Assembly (NCBI RefSeq): GCF_947172395.1 | Contig: NC_069085.1 | Location: 1,706,112-1,770,111 of the forward strand | Reading direction: 5' to 3' | Length of the DNA stretch: 64,000 nucleotides | DNA from: Bicyclus anynana | Taxonomy: Eukaryota > Arthropoda > Insecta > Lepidoptera > Nymphalidae | Position numbers and translations under genes: made by a program | The notes under the pieces: generated by a model | The model's database searches: none | Seen by the model: the letters and a program-made list of their open reading frames with translations, nothing else | Told to the model about the DNA's origin: nothing | In this document: in pieces, positions 53,680 through 64,000 of the stretch | How positions within the stretch are numbered: position 1 is the stretch's first letter | Layout: each line of letters begins with the position of its first letter

Positions 53680-56600
53680 TTCAATTTCCAGCATACCATA
53701 GTGAGTTAGGTATTTAAATACTGCGCATTCTGAAATCTTTAACATTGATTACGTTGTTAGGTATGTAGTAAAATTTTATTTGCATATTTTTGTGATATAA
53801 TATTATACTGTTATCATATTTATAGTTATTTGTTTATTGTTGTCTGTTTGTTCAAATTACATTTTGTCATTTTTCATTAACTTGCTGTCTATTTGTTTGT
53901 TCTTCATTTGTCTGCTGATATTTATTATAAATATTTCCAAATATTTTTTTTAAATCTTTAATCTTATATCACCTTTTTGAATACAATCATAATTGCAAAC
54001 AAAACTTAGTAATCTTAAAACAATCAGGAAAACGGTTATACCCATTACAAATATAAAATTGAAATACTAACTAACAAAGAAGTACTGGTTTATAAGATTC
54101 TATTTAACTTTTAATATCGACGTGCAAACTTTCCTTTTATCAAATACATTAAAACTCATTACAATTGAGTCCTCCTTTATACAAGAGATCCGGCCCCAAG
54201 AATCAGTTTCATATTTCCATTAAATTTCAATTTCCAAACTCATCGCTCAACAATAAGACCTCCTACAATGGCCTGTCTGTCTGTATTTAATATTAAAATA
54301 ACTGTTTGTGTGAATGCAGTTGTTGTCAATAAATGCCCCACACTTTAACTATCAAACGCCAAATCCTCACTAGCGTGTATTGGCTCGACGAGCTTACTTT
54401 ATTCGCATTTAAGAAAAAAGAAAATACTACAATCATTTTAAAGATGTAATTTTTTTAGAAAATATTAAAGAAATAAAAAATATAGAACTTAAAATTATAG
54501 CAACGTATAAAACGTATTTAACTACCGTAAAACTTGGAGACATAAAAAAGTAGATTTACACGGTGAAGCATGTTCGTTAATCAAGTTTCATAGAGCATTT
54601 GCTTGTCGAGCATGTGTTTGAGGAGACACTTACTGTGTGGTCTACCCACACAATTAGTCAATTATTTTATGAATGAAGGCTGTAAATTGTTATGCAAAAT
54701 TGGATTTTTACTCACTAATTGAATTGTATTTGGTAAAGGTAATAGAATGATGGAGTAATATATGAAGCTTTAGTAGAATATAAGTTAGTAAATAAAGTTG
54801 CAATTAGAGGGAATATTTAAATATTTTTACATGGCAGAATTTTCTCGAACCCTTGTCATTATTTTGTGTTACAAACTGATTTTGCAGACTAATTATTATC
54901 AATGTCTACTAAAATATAACAATCGCCTATTTTATAAAAAAGTTTACTTTATCTTGTTATGAGGCGAACATTAACATAATGCTCTTTGATTATTTTACTA
55001 CGTAGGTACGTAGGTAATAAGTAATGAATTTGTTATACAACTTAGCTAAGGATAAGATAAAAAGTTTTTAAGGGTAAACATTTATTTATCAAGTTCTTAG
55101 GACTTAGAGATAACACTTCTTGAGATCAGAAAGAGAAGAGAAGGGAAAGCTCTCAAAATACTCAATAACATCCGCAATGGTTCTGCAAAACAAATGGTAA
55201 GAGTGGTTACAACAAGATGCAAATTTCACGGTGGCTTACCGAAAATTTATGTCTCAAAACGTTTCTAAGAAACACCATTGTCATTAGGTTTCATTGAAGC
55301 GTTTTTTTCAAACGCCCGCCTCCACATTGTGTCCGAAGGTGTTGGATATAAATTTCCTCATACAATTTTTTCTCCGCTTTCAACAATGAAGTGTCATTGT
55401 TCGTGTTTGTATTTTAATATCGTTGAACACACGTCGGGATAGATAAATAATGCGTGGCGTTTTTCGGCCATTTGTTAAGATGAATGGCCGCCATCGCCGG
55501 TACCATACCGTCTACGATATTAATGCGTGGCTCCATTCATGATTCTTTATCCGAAGGTCTAAGAATGCGTACGCATTCGTCATATCATGGTGACGGTTTG
55601 GAGTTTTGGGGCTTTTAGGGTATTCTGATGTTTTTTTTTATTAAAAGGAAATATTAATTGACAAATTGAAGGTTCATTCTTGATGTTATAATCGTGGTTG
55701 TGAAGTTATTTCCCACAATTTCTTACCAGTTCAGGTTATTACTGAGGACTGATTTTTTTATTAAAATCTCTCTGAGACTGATTTAACTATAAAGGAGTTT
55801 TTCATTTTCATTAGTTTACTGGGCTTTAAAAACAGCATAACGTTAAAAAATTAAATTGACAAAATAACATATTTCATAAGAATTATTCGATATCCTTTCA
55901 TATTACCACTTCTATGATTAATTATAACGAAATTCGTTATCTCACTAACGCTTTGTCTAAGAAGTCCTATTGAGATGATGCTACATAATTATTTTCAAAA
56001 TGATTATTTATCTTTTAAAAAGAATGGTGTAAAAAATTTATAGTTACTACACGCGTGCACTATAAATAGTTCAAGTAGCATTCTTCATTATATAACACTT
56101 ACATTGTTATATTGTTATATTGTCTTCTGTAGTTGTAAATAATAAGTTAGGTACTAAGATAACAGTTACTTGGTGGCTTATCAGGTCTATGTGCCATAGT
56201 GATAATTTTTCTTTTAGCTCAATTTATAGAAATATAATAGGACCAAATTACTCAACTAACAAATATGCCTGGCCACTAAATAATTCAAGGTGCCTATGAC
56301 AGTGTTTATCGCTTGTTTCTATCTGCCTCACCCCCTTTGATCGAGGCGTCCGACCGTGACGAACCAAAGCAAACGGCCCGCGGCCTCAAACTTCCAACGC
56401 GTTTTACCCTCCCGTCTTCTTCTAATTCTATAATGAATGACAAAGACGTAATCGCCACTGCACCACCTTCCTTTTCTAATATTGCTATATAGAAAGAGAT
56501 GGACGAAGGGAGAAAACTGGTTTGAATTAGAATATTCAATGTTATACAAGTTATTGTCAGGACGTGGGTGACTTTTGTAAGGGAATTCTTAGCAGGTTTG

Positions 56601-56895
56601 ACGATTGAGGAAGACACTACGACAATGTGCAACCAGATTTTTGTAGATGGCATCTTAAAGATAACAATCCGTTGTAATTTGGTTCTAAAACATTATTATT
56701 GCATTGACTTGTCTAACGAGAAGTACGAGTATTTTGCCCTCGTCGACTAAATATTTAATTTAGCAATTTTCTTTATAATTTGCCAACGGTAGCATCTAAC
56801 CTAACTGAAGTACAATTACACAAAATCATGCAGAATTTATGCATACCTACACTATATTTACGATCTACGTAAATTTGACTTTTTTTAAAGAATAT
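53680..56895. other. No gene seen upstream of gene B
   Basis: AT-rich single-copy DNA. The flank near 53700-53800 is homologous to that of gene A. 55250-55620 is GC-richer and non-repetitive. Minus-strand frames at 56306-56653 show no domain. Confidence 0.45.
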
Positions 56896-56909
56896 TTGCC
56901 ATGTCTTTT

Positions 56910-57062
56910 AAATATGACCAATATTTCCATTCCCCTCCAACTGTAAAATGTGTGGAAAATCTGTATTAGGAGTTGGTACTACAATAGACCAACGAGGCGG
57001 GGATCGAACCATCTACCCCTCGATGATGAGTCCGATCGCTCTTACCGATGAGCCATTAAGGC
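56910..57062 (-). mobile_element. SINE-V (tRNA-derived)
   Basis: The minus strand opens with 'agccttaatggctcatcggt' (A-box-like) and 'gatggttcgatccccgcctc' (B-box-like), then 'gttggaggggaatggaaata' at the 3' end. A 3' fragment of the same kind ('aatatgaccaatattcctat') lies at 62620-62640. Confidence 0.7.
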
Positions 57063-57476
57063 TTTACATGTCTTACTACGAATTTTACATGTTTTAGAGT
57101 TTCGTGTTCATCCTACATGGTTAGATGGTCCTCTTCTAAATGCATAACCGCGTACCAAGAGTCGTGGTGACAAGCCAAGTGTGGAGGAACCCACGTGGAT
57201 GTCCTCTCCCAATAGGTTGGCAAGAAGTTTATGCCTTTGTATAAAACCCAAATTTAAATCGTCGTCTGGTGTCTGGACCACGGGAATGGTTACCACACAG
57301 CCCTATCAATCAGCCTAATTAGTCTCAAATCCTCAATAGTGTTTAAAAATTGTGGTTTACATGCACCTTGAACAACGTTTTGTTGGCGCACTTTCCAACT
57401 CTTAGACGACTGATTCCCATAGCATATCTATATATATATTCTATTCTATTCTAAAAAAAAATTAAATTCGTATGTT

Positions 57477-57806
57477 ATTTTTTTTTATTCTGTACAAGTT
57501 AGCCCTTAACTACAATCTCACCTGATGGTAAGTGATGATGCAGTCTAAGATGGAAGCGGACTAACTTGTTAGGAGGAGGATGAAAATCCACACTCCTTTC
57601 GGTTTCTACACGACATCGTACCGGAACGCTAAAATCGCTTGGCGGTACGTCTTTGTCGGTAGGGTGGTAACTAGCCACGGCCAAGCCTCCCACCAGCCAG
57701 ACCTGGACAAATTAAGAAAAACTGAGTCAGCCTAGCCGGGGATCGAACCCAAGACCTCCGTCTTGTAAGTCCACTGCGCATACCACTGCGCCACGGAGGC
57801 CGTCAA
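57477..57806 (-). mobile_element. SINE-I, near full length
   Basis: Minus-strand head at ~57805 ('ggcctccgtggcgcagtgg'), B-box-like 'gggttcgatccccggctagg', and tail with an A-rich end (T-run at 57480). Confidence 0.88.
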
Positions 57807-58329
57807 ATGTTAGTCCTGAGACTAACATTTCAACATTTAGATGCATGCTTGCTATAAACAACATTACAAGCGCGTCAAGCCCTAACTTTTCGTTGAACAA
57901 AAAAAAACATTATCATACCACCAAGGTCCCTTTGAAACGAGCTGACCACCAAAGACACCGAGACGGAAAACAGTCGAGAGCCCTCACGCGAAGGGCCCAG
58001 TTTGTTCCAAAAATATTTTATGCTCCTGCAAAAGGGATCAAAAGAATGCGGTTAGGTCCTTCAGGGCACTTGGGCTGTTTGGCTTTGATGCGGCCATTGA
58101 GCGAGCGTCATTGAACTTTCGTGACTGTGGGCTTATTTGCTAATCGACTTGCCATAATAGGTACTAGTTATGACCCACGGTTTCTTGTGGATTCGTGTCT
58201 CTACCTTGGTCAATATCAACTGTTTCACGGTGTGTATGATGTGTATATTAGATGCCTTTGATTGATAAAATAGGGGTTTAACCTACCATCAACTTTACTA
58301 AATTGAACTTTATAGTATCCTTTGATTAA
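57807..58329. other. No gene seen
   Basis: Single-copy sequence. The plus-strand frame at 57845-58114 shows no domain. Confidence 0.4.
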
Positions 58330-58507
58330 TTTATTTTGCTATCATCAGACAGACAGAGACAACGTCACCCAGGTCCGACAAAATACTCTGTACGTACGTT
58401 TCACCCCGAAACCGGAGCAATGTGCAATTGCAAAGAATTACTTTGCAATTGCACATTGACGTTGTCGCATGGGTTCGTCGGCTTTTCGCAGATGATAGCA
58501 AAATAAA
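58330..58507. mobile_element. 178-bp MITE with central perfect hairpin
   Basis: The termini 'tttattttgctatcatc' (58330-58346) and its exact inverse (58491-58507). In the middle, 'caatgtgcaattgcaaag' and its exact inverse (58418-58458) with a five-base loop. Non-coding. Confidence 0.65.
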
Positions 58508-58655
58508 TAAATCATTTTATGGTTTTTTTTTAAGTTAACCTACTAGTTCAAAAATTCCCATCGTTATAAATTAAAATATGTACGAGTGGGTATACGATAC
58601 TCGTATCTGTTTGGCACAGGAGACGAAGTTTTCGGCCATAAATTACTATTAATAA

Positions 58656-59051
58656 TAATAGACAGCTATAGCCCTGAACACAGAGTTAGCACAGCGAGTC
58701 GCGAAGTTGACGTGGCAATGGACGGGGACCGGGGCACATAGTTCAAAGAGCCGATGAATAACAAATAGCTATAGGCCTGAACACTGGCATAGCTCGGCGA
58801 ATCGCGAAGCTGAAGTGACAATGGGCAGGGCACATAGTTCAAAGAGCCGATGGTCGTTGGGGTCTTAAGGTGCTGGAATGGCGACCCCGCACTGAAAAGC
58901 GCAGTGTTGGTCGACCCTCAACTAGCTGGACTGAGGACATCAAGCGAGGGAGTTGCTGGATGCTGGCGGCTCGAGACCATTTTATTTGGACGTCCAAGCA
59001 GGAGGCTTACGTCCAGCATCGGCTGTTAATGGTGATGATGATGATGATGAT
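58656..59051 (+). repeat. RTE-like LINE 3' end with partial tandem duplication
   Basis: The 'ctatagccctgaacac...gttcaaagagccgatg' block occurs at 58664-58756 and again at 58767-58852. The usual 'ggcgaccccgcactgaaaag' and 'ggactgaggacatcaagcga' follow, with a (GAT)n tail at ~59030-59051. Frames are broken. Confidence 0.7.
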
Positions 59052-59796
59052 AAACCTGATATTATCGTGCTAGTTGATCGGTCAGTGCACCATGCTCTAA
59101 GTGTTGATATTACCAGACTATTCCACATGGCGATAGTCTCACATAAGCTGAAAAGAAAAAGTATCAAAATACCTAACAAGCTTTAACATTTTTATAGCAC
59201 CTTGCTTGCTAGCACCTTGTTCACGAGATTACCTTCATGTGGAATATTGAGTCAATTATTGTTGTTCAGTCCATGGTCTTATGGCGAAAGGCTTTGACCG
59301 ACACCTTTAAATATTTCTAACTTTTGGATCAAGGATCCGATGATGAAAGCAGAAATCTATTAGAAAGCGCGATTAAGAGGTTAAAAAGTTTTCAGAACCT
59401 GATTTACTCTTTATAGAAATTGACACTTCTACATCACTGGAAGCTTACATCTATATTCTAGATAGTAGTTACTACTATGATCACAAGGTAACAAGTATTT
59501 AGTCTATGGTGCTATAGAAACGCCCATAATGACTTCGGAAGTGCAAACAACGCCATATGTCGGGTCACAGGAGTCACCGCGTCCCTTGTGTTTGTATAAT
59601 TTGATTACACCTTGTCCAACGGAGCTGTTGTTCAAATTAATGTTCTGATTATTTTTGTTTGCGCTATGACATGACATGTTTATGCTTGTTGTTTTAAAGT
59701 ATAATTATTAAACATCTAAGATCGTAGACAGAGAACTAGGTTTATAATCTGTAGGTAGATTACATCCGATTCTAAAAAGTTAATAAAAATAAAATT
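59052..59796. other. No gene seen
   Basis: Single-copy AT-rich sequence with no supported feature. Confidence 0.4.
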
Positions 59797-60112
59797 AATG
59801 ATAGTCCAGTGGACTGTGGATATTATCTCTGCCTTCGATTCGGAGGGCGTAGATTTAAATCCGGTCCGAGGCATGCACCTCCAACTTTTCAGTTATGTGC
59901 ATTTAAAGAAATTAAATATCACGTGTCTCAAACGTTGAAGGAAAAACATCGTGAGGAAACCTGCATACCAGAGAATTTTCTTAATTCTCTGCGTGTGTGA
60001 AGTCTGCCATTGGGCCAGCGTGTTGGACTATTGGCCTAACCCCTCTAATTCTGAGAGGAGACTCGAGCTCAGCAGTGAGTCGAATATTATATTATTATAT
60101 TGATAATGATGA
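59797..60112 (+). mobile_element. SINE-II, near full length
   Basis: 'tgatagtccagtggactgtg' head, worn B-box 'gatttaaatccggtccga', full body and 3' end 'gagctcagcagtgagtcgaa'. Confidence 0.85.
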
Positions 60113-60115
60113 AAA

Positions 60116-60262
60116 AAGAAATTAAATATCATAAGTCTCAAACATTGTAACGAATACTGCATGCTTGAGTATTTTCTGAATTCACTACGTGGCTAAAATC
60201 TGCCAGCATTGCTTGGTGAACTTTTAGCCTAGCCCCTCTCATTCTGAGATGAGACTTGTTGG
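60116..60262 (+). repeat. Second, degraded SINE-II 3' half in tandem
   Basis: 'gaaattaaatatcataagtc' through 'gcctagcccctctcattctg' repeats the second half of the preceding SINE with many changes. Confidence 0.6.
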
Positions 60263-61687
60263 GTTGTTAGGTATGAAAAAACTAGAACTTTATATATTTA
60301 ACTGCTAAGTTAGGCACACCTCAATATTACAGTCAACTTCCAAGGAGAGTAATAAGCTGAACAGATACTACGTAGGTAGAATAAATAACGAAAGGCAGGC
60401 ACAACACAAAAATTGAAAAGTCACCGCGCTCTGTTCCCACGTCACGCCGGGAGCCGCGCGACGCTAGCTCGTAAACCCTCGGTGGAGTGCAATGCGCGGG
60501 CGCAGGTGATAGCGGTATGTGCAAAATTAAAAGATTAAATCTAAAGGGTAAACTGGGGAAAACACGGACAATTTGTTCCAATTACAATTATTTTTAATCT
60601 TGTAAGTATTAATTGCATAACACGAGAATTTTTTAAAGAATAAATCTATAAAGTACACAAGGCAAACTTGATCAAATTATTTTTTAAAAATTCTAATATA
60701 TATAACTTGATCAAATTATTTTTTAGTGTTAAAAATTCTACATTTTAGAGTAGGTACCTATAAGCAATGTCAATGTCAATCACTGCTTCAATTTAAAAAA
60801 CGTTATTTTTTAAATTGAAACAGTGATTTTTAGAAGTGCTTGCCCTGTATATTTTGGATCAGTTATGAAATTCTACTACCTACCTAATCCTAAATGATAG
60901 TTTAGCACAGTTTTAAGTCGAAAGTTGAAACCCTATTTACAATGAACAAATCAAACTATTTATGAAAATATTTATGGATAATAATTAATTATTTATTAAA
61001 GAAGTGTATTTTTTAAACCACAGTGCTCAGTTATAGATATATAACGGTTAATTCGAATTTAACAAACGTTTTGAAATTTATCTAAAACTTTCACATACTA
61101 CACTACATCCAGTTTAATACACGATATATTCAAGAAATATCATTCCTCACAAGTAAAAGTATAAAAAAGAAAAAAAAGGCAATAAAAATATAACCCTCAT
61201 CTTACGATAACACTCCATAATGACGCGGCCGAGCGCGGGCGGTCAGAACAAACAGAATTGTACGCGCGCCATCTTTTTTTACTGTTTCATTCAAATGGTA
61301 GAGAAACTCACTCTGTCCCTTTCTTATTTATACATTTCCAGGTAATGAGAGCGAGAGAAAAAAAGGATCAGGCCAGGTACCAGGTAGAGGTGCCGTGTTG
61401 TCTGACGCAGCCAGACAGAAAGGCACCATTTGTGGTATTTAAGATATGTGAATAGATTTTAGATTAATATTATTGTCAGTGTATAATGGATACACTTAAA
61501 ATAGTTGAGTCCCCGAAACGATCGGACATTTAACTTTGGGTTAAAGAAATATGAAAGTATAGGTAGTTAGCATGTATTGCATGCTAAATAATTTTTATGG
61601 CACCTAATTTAGCTTCATTCATTACACCATATATTTAGGATTTTATATTTTCTGATCTCGCTCATATTAGAAAGAACTTCGTTCTAG
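60263..61687. other. No gene seen; two GC-richer patches
   Basis: A CpG-rich patch at 60420-60510 and another at 61220-61290 ('gcggccgagcgcgggcggtc') in single-copy DNA. 'aacttgatcaaattattttt' is directly repeated at about 60667 and 60706. A 'caatttaaaaaa' hairpin lies at 60779-60829. No gene supported. Confidence 0.4.
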
Positions 61688-61818
61688 ACTTGTTATCTAA
61701 CGCTATAAAAATACTACCCTATTAACAAAGCGATTTTGTATTTCGGTAGTCCCATACTACCAAAATGCAAAATCGCTTTGTTAATAGGGTAGTATTTTTA
61801 TAGCGTTTGATAACAAGT
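61688..61818. mobile_element. 131-bp near-perfect hairpin (MITE-like)
   Basis: Arms of ~62 bases: 'cgctataaaaatactaccct' and 'aacaaagcgatttt' on the left are mirrored on the right with only a few mismatches around a ~6-base loop ('cccata'). Confidence 0.7.
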
Positions 61819-63311
61819 TAAGCAGTCAATTCATAATACACTTGTTTCCCTTCTAAATTAGTTTTATTAGCCACTGAATCGTCACTTAACAGCAGGTAAG
61901 ATGAGATAAAACAAGCAAATGACCAGCCCTATTTTAGACGGAAACCTAGATTGTTTTTCTGATGTTTATTCTAAACTGAATACTAATTGAAACTAAAATA
62001 TTGTAAACTAAATGCGTATCTATAATATTTGTAATTCCAGCAAAAAAATAATTATAACAAAATATTGCCCAACTTGTATCCTGATTTAGCCTTTCCGTTA
62101 GGTATTAACTTGCAAAATATCTTACAAACAAAATAATTATTAAAAATTATTGTCAATGATAGTTGTAATTTTCTTGATATCTGCACGTAATATAGAACTT
62201 TAAATTGACAATCGTTAATCACCAACAACATTGTCTCTGTACAACAAACTCGACATTGTTGTAGTGAGCCGTTACACAATAAATCTTTTGTCGCACAAGT
62301 AGGGGCTTAAATGTGGCGCAAAGAGTGACCTAGCAAAACATAGACCCGTCCTATGATTTATCTAGCCACCGCGACCGGACGCGGACGACAAACCGGACTA
62401 GACGGGTCGTGGTGGACACAGCTAGCTTAGGGTGACCACCATTTGTAATAATAACAATAGACGTGGTCCTATAATAAAAAATAATATTGTATTTTTCAAA
62501 AATCACTAATACAAGATAACTTCTTATCTTATAAATAAAAGGAAAAAATAAATAGATATTAGAATCTTAATAATAACACAAGGCACAAAATAATAACAAG
62601 AATTATTGGCAATTTTTTTTTAATATGACCAATATTCCTATTCCCTACCTTAGGAACGAGTGAGAATTCTCTTGGTGTTAAATCAGGTCTCTTAGTTAAT
62701 AATTTCTTAAGTAGTTAACACAAATACTCATGGAAACAATCGACAATGTTCATAAGACAGAATGACATTTACTGTATAATAATGAATTACAAATTTTAAT
62801 ATTTCTTTAAAAAAAACTGATAAATTTCGTTCCCGCTCTACTCGGTATAATCTAATTTTAGAAACAATGGTAATGAGACTAGATACGACACTTGTAGAGC
62901 CAACTTTAAAAAAATAAATGAATTTGATTTAATGTGAAGAACTAATTTCCTCATGTAAGCTAAGAAAGCGACGTGACATGGTGTCCCTACACGAACCGAC
63001 TCAGCCCCCTTGTCACCTGCTAAATCAACGTTAATCTCCACTGACCACAGTTCCCATAAAAAGAGATTTAAAACACGGCCCATAAATAAAGTTTACTTTA
63101 TTATTTATTATTGTCACATTGTATGAAGCAATTTAATTAGGCACGGTTTGTTCGACGCCTTTCACATATACTGTTGGGGTGGCGATTATTCTGGAGACTT
63201 GCTTTACGGCGCAATCAAACTTTGCTTGTCAAAATATCGAGTAAACGTCTTTAGAGAAATGCTCTTTGATCTGATAAAAGGTAATCTATACTTGTAGGTA
63301 CTTTATATCAA
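61819..63311. other. No gene seen; AT-rich
   Basis: AT-rich single-copy DNA. A SINE-V 3' fragment lies near 62620-62640. Confidence 0.4.
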
Positions 63312-63552
63312 AGGCATGCACCTCCAACTTTTCAGTTGTGTGCATATTAAGAAATTAAATATCACGAGTCTCTAACGGTGAAGGGAAAACGTCGTGAGGA
63401 AGCCAGCAAAGCAGAGACTTTTCTAAATACTCTTCGTATGTGAAGTCTGCCAATCCGCACTGGGCTATCCATGGTGGATAAGCCTAAACCCTCTCATAAT
63501 GAGAGGAGACGTGCTCATCAGTGAGCCGAATATGGTCAATGATGATGATGAA
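63312..63552 (+). mobile_element. SINE-II, 5'-truncated
   Basis: Starts at 'ggcatgcacctccaactttt', so it lacks the tRNA-like head. The 3' end 'cagtgagccgaatatggtca' is followed by a (ATG)n tail. Confidence 0.8.
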
Positions 63553-63782
63553 TTTCTTTTCTGTTTTTTCTTGATGCGTCTTAACGCAAGGAGAATGTGT
63601 GTTTTTGCCCTATGTGTATCTGTCTGGCTTTGTAGCACTTAAACGGAGGAACCCATTTAAGTGCAATTTATTTTATTCGAAAGCTAGTTGATCCGAAACC
63701 AGCATTAGAATATATACATTCAGTATCAATTTATATAGATCTTATCAAAAATTAAACTTTAATAATTTACGTTTATCTAAGA

Positions 63783-64000
63783 CTAGCGGACGCCCGCGAC
63801 TTCGTCTGCGTGAAATTTAGTTTTTCACAAACCCCTCGGGAACCATAGATTTTATGGGAAGTAAAGTAGTCTATGTGTTAATCCAGAGTAAAATCAATTT
63901 CCAATCCAAATTTCAGCCAAATCGGTTCGGTAGTTGCGGCGTTAAAGAGTAACAAACATCCAAACAAACTTTCGCGTTTATCTATACCTAATATTAGGTA
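63783..64000 (-). mobile_element. Helitron-like family 1, CTAG end; other end at or beyond window edge
   Basis: A|CTAGCGGACGCCCGCGACTT, then 'ctatgtgttaatccagagta', 'tttcagccaaatcggttcgg' and 'aaactttcgcgtttat', matching 21954-22223 almost throughout. The TC end would be within or just past the last bases. Confidence 0.7.

Noticed and set aside
56306..56653. 115-codon minus-strand frame upstream of gene B
   Set aside because: No domain, an overlapping alternative frame is also open, and there is no splice or promoter context. I see no support for a gene.

Overview
The window looks like ordinary nuclear DNA of a moth or butterfly (Lepidoptera). It is AT-rich and intron-bearing, and it is saturated with repeat types I recognise from lepidopteran genomes: several tRNA-derived SINE families, 3' ends of RTE-like LINEs with trinucleotide tails, Helitron-like elements ending in CTAG|T, and small MITEs. 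No bacterial, organellar or viral gene was seen. Family names for the repeats are my own labels, assigned by structure; I could not search a database.

Layout. From 1 to about 41.7 kb I find no credible host protein-coding gene. This part is single-copy AT-rich DNA with dozens of repeats, some nested, and a few GC-richer single-copy islands (about 3.0-3.3, 5.4-5.55, 15.9-16.3, 22.4-22.5 and 33.4-33.65 kb) that could be regulatory or distant exons. From 41.78 to 53.67 kb, on the minus strand, lie two complete tandem genes for secreted papain-family (C1A) cysteine proteases. Gene B (53580..49995, 329 aa) is transcribed first and gene A (46479..41926, 332 aa) lies downstream. I rebuilt both from six exons each. 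Splice sites, intron phases and most exon lengths match one for one, all catalytic residues are present, and both reading frames close exactly. They are a tandem duplication, and each copy has since collected its own intronic and intergenic repeats. From 53.7 to 64 kb the DNA is again gene-free, with SINEs, a duplicated LINE tail, two hairpin MITEs and a Helitron end at the right edge.

How the genes work together. Both encode a signal peptide, an I29/ERFNIN propeptide and a cathepsin L-like catalytic domain, so each product should be a secreted or lysosomal zymogen that activates at low pH. Their sequences have drifted (propeptide tail, loop after the active-site Asn, C-terminus), which fits paralogues with partly different substrates or expression. 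The matching upstream flanks suggest the promoter was duplicated too.

Most unusual observations: a recent pair of near-identical Helitron-like elements at 25948-26570 and 46758-47217 carrying G-rich (GGGTA/GGGGTA on the minus strand) arrays of very different length, one of them just upstream of gene A; a MITE built from 70-bp tandem units inside a SINE; and several nested insertions with readable target-site duplications. I see no clear evidence of a new multi-gene system.
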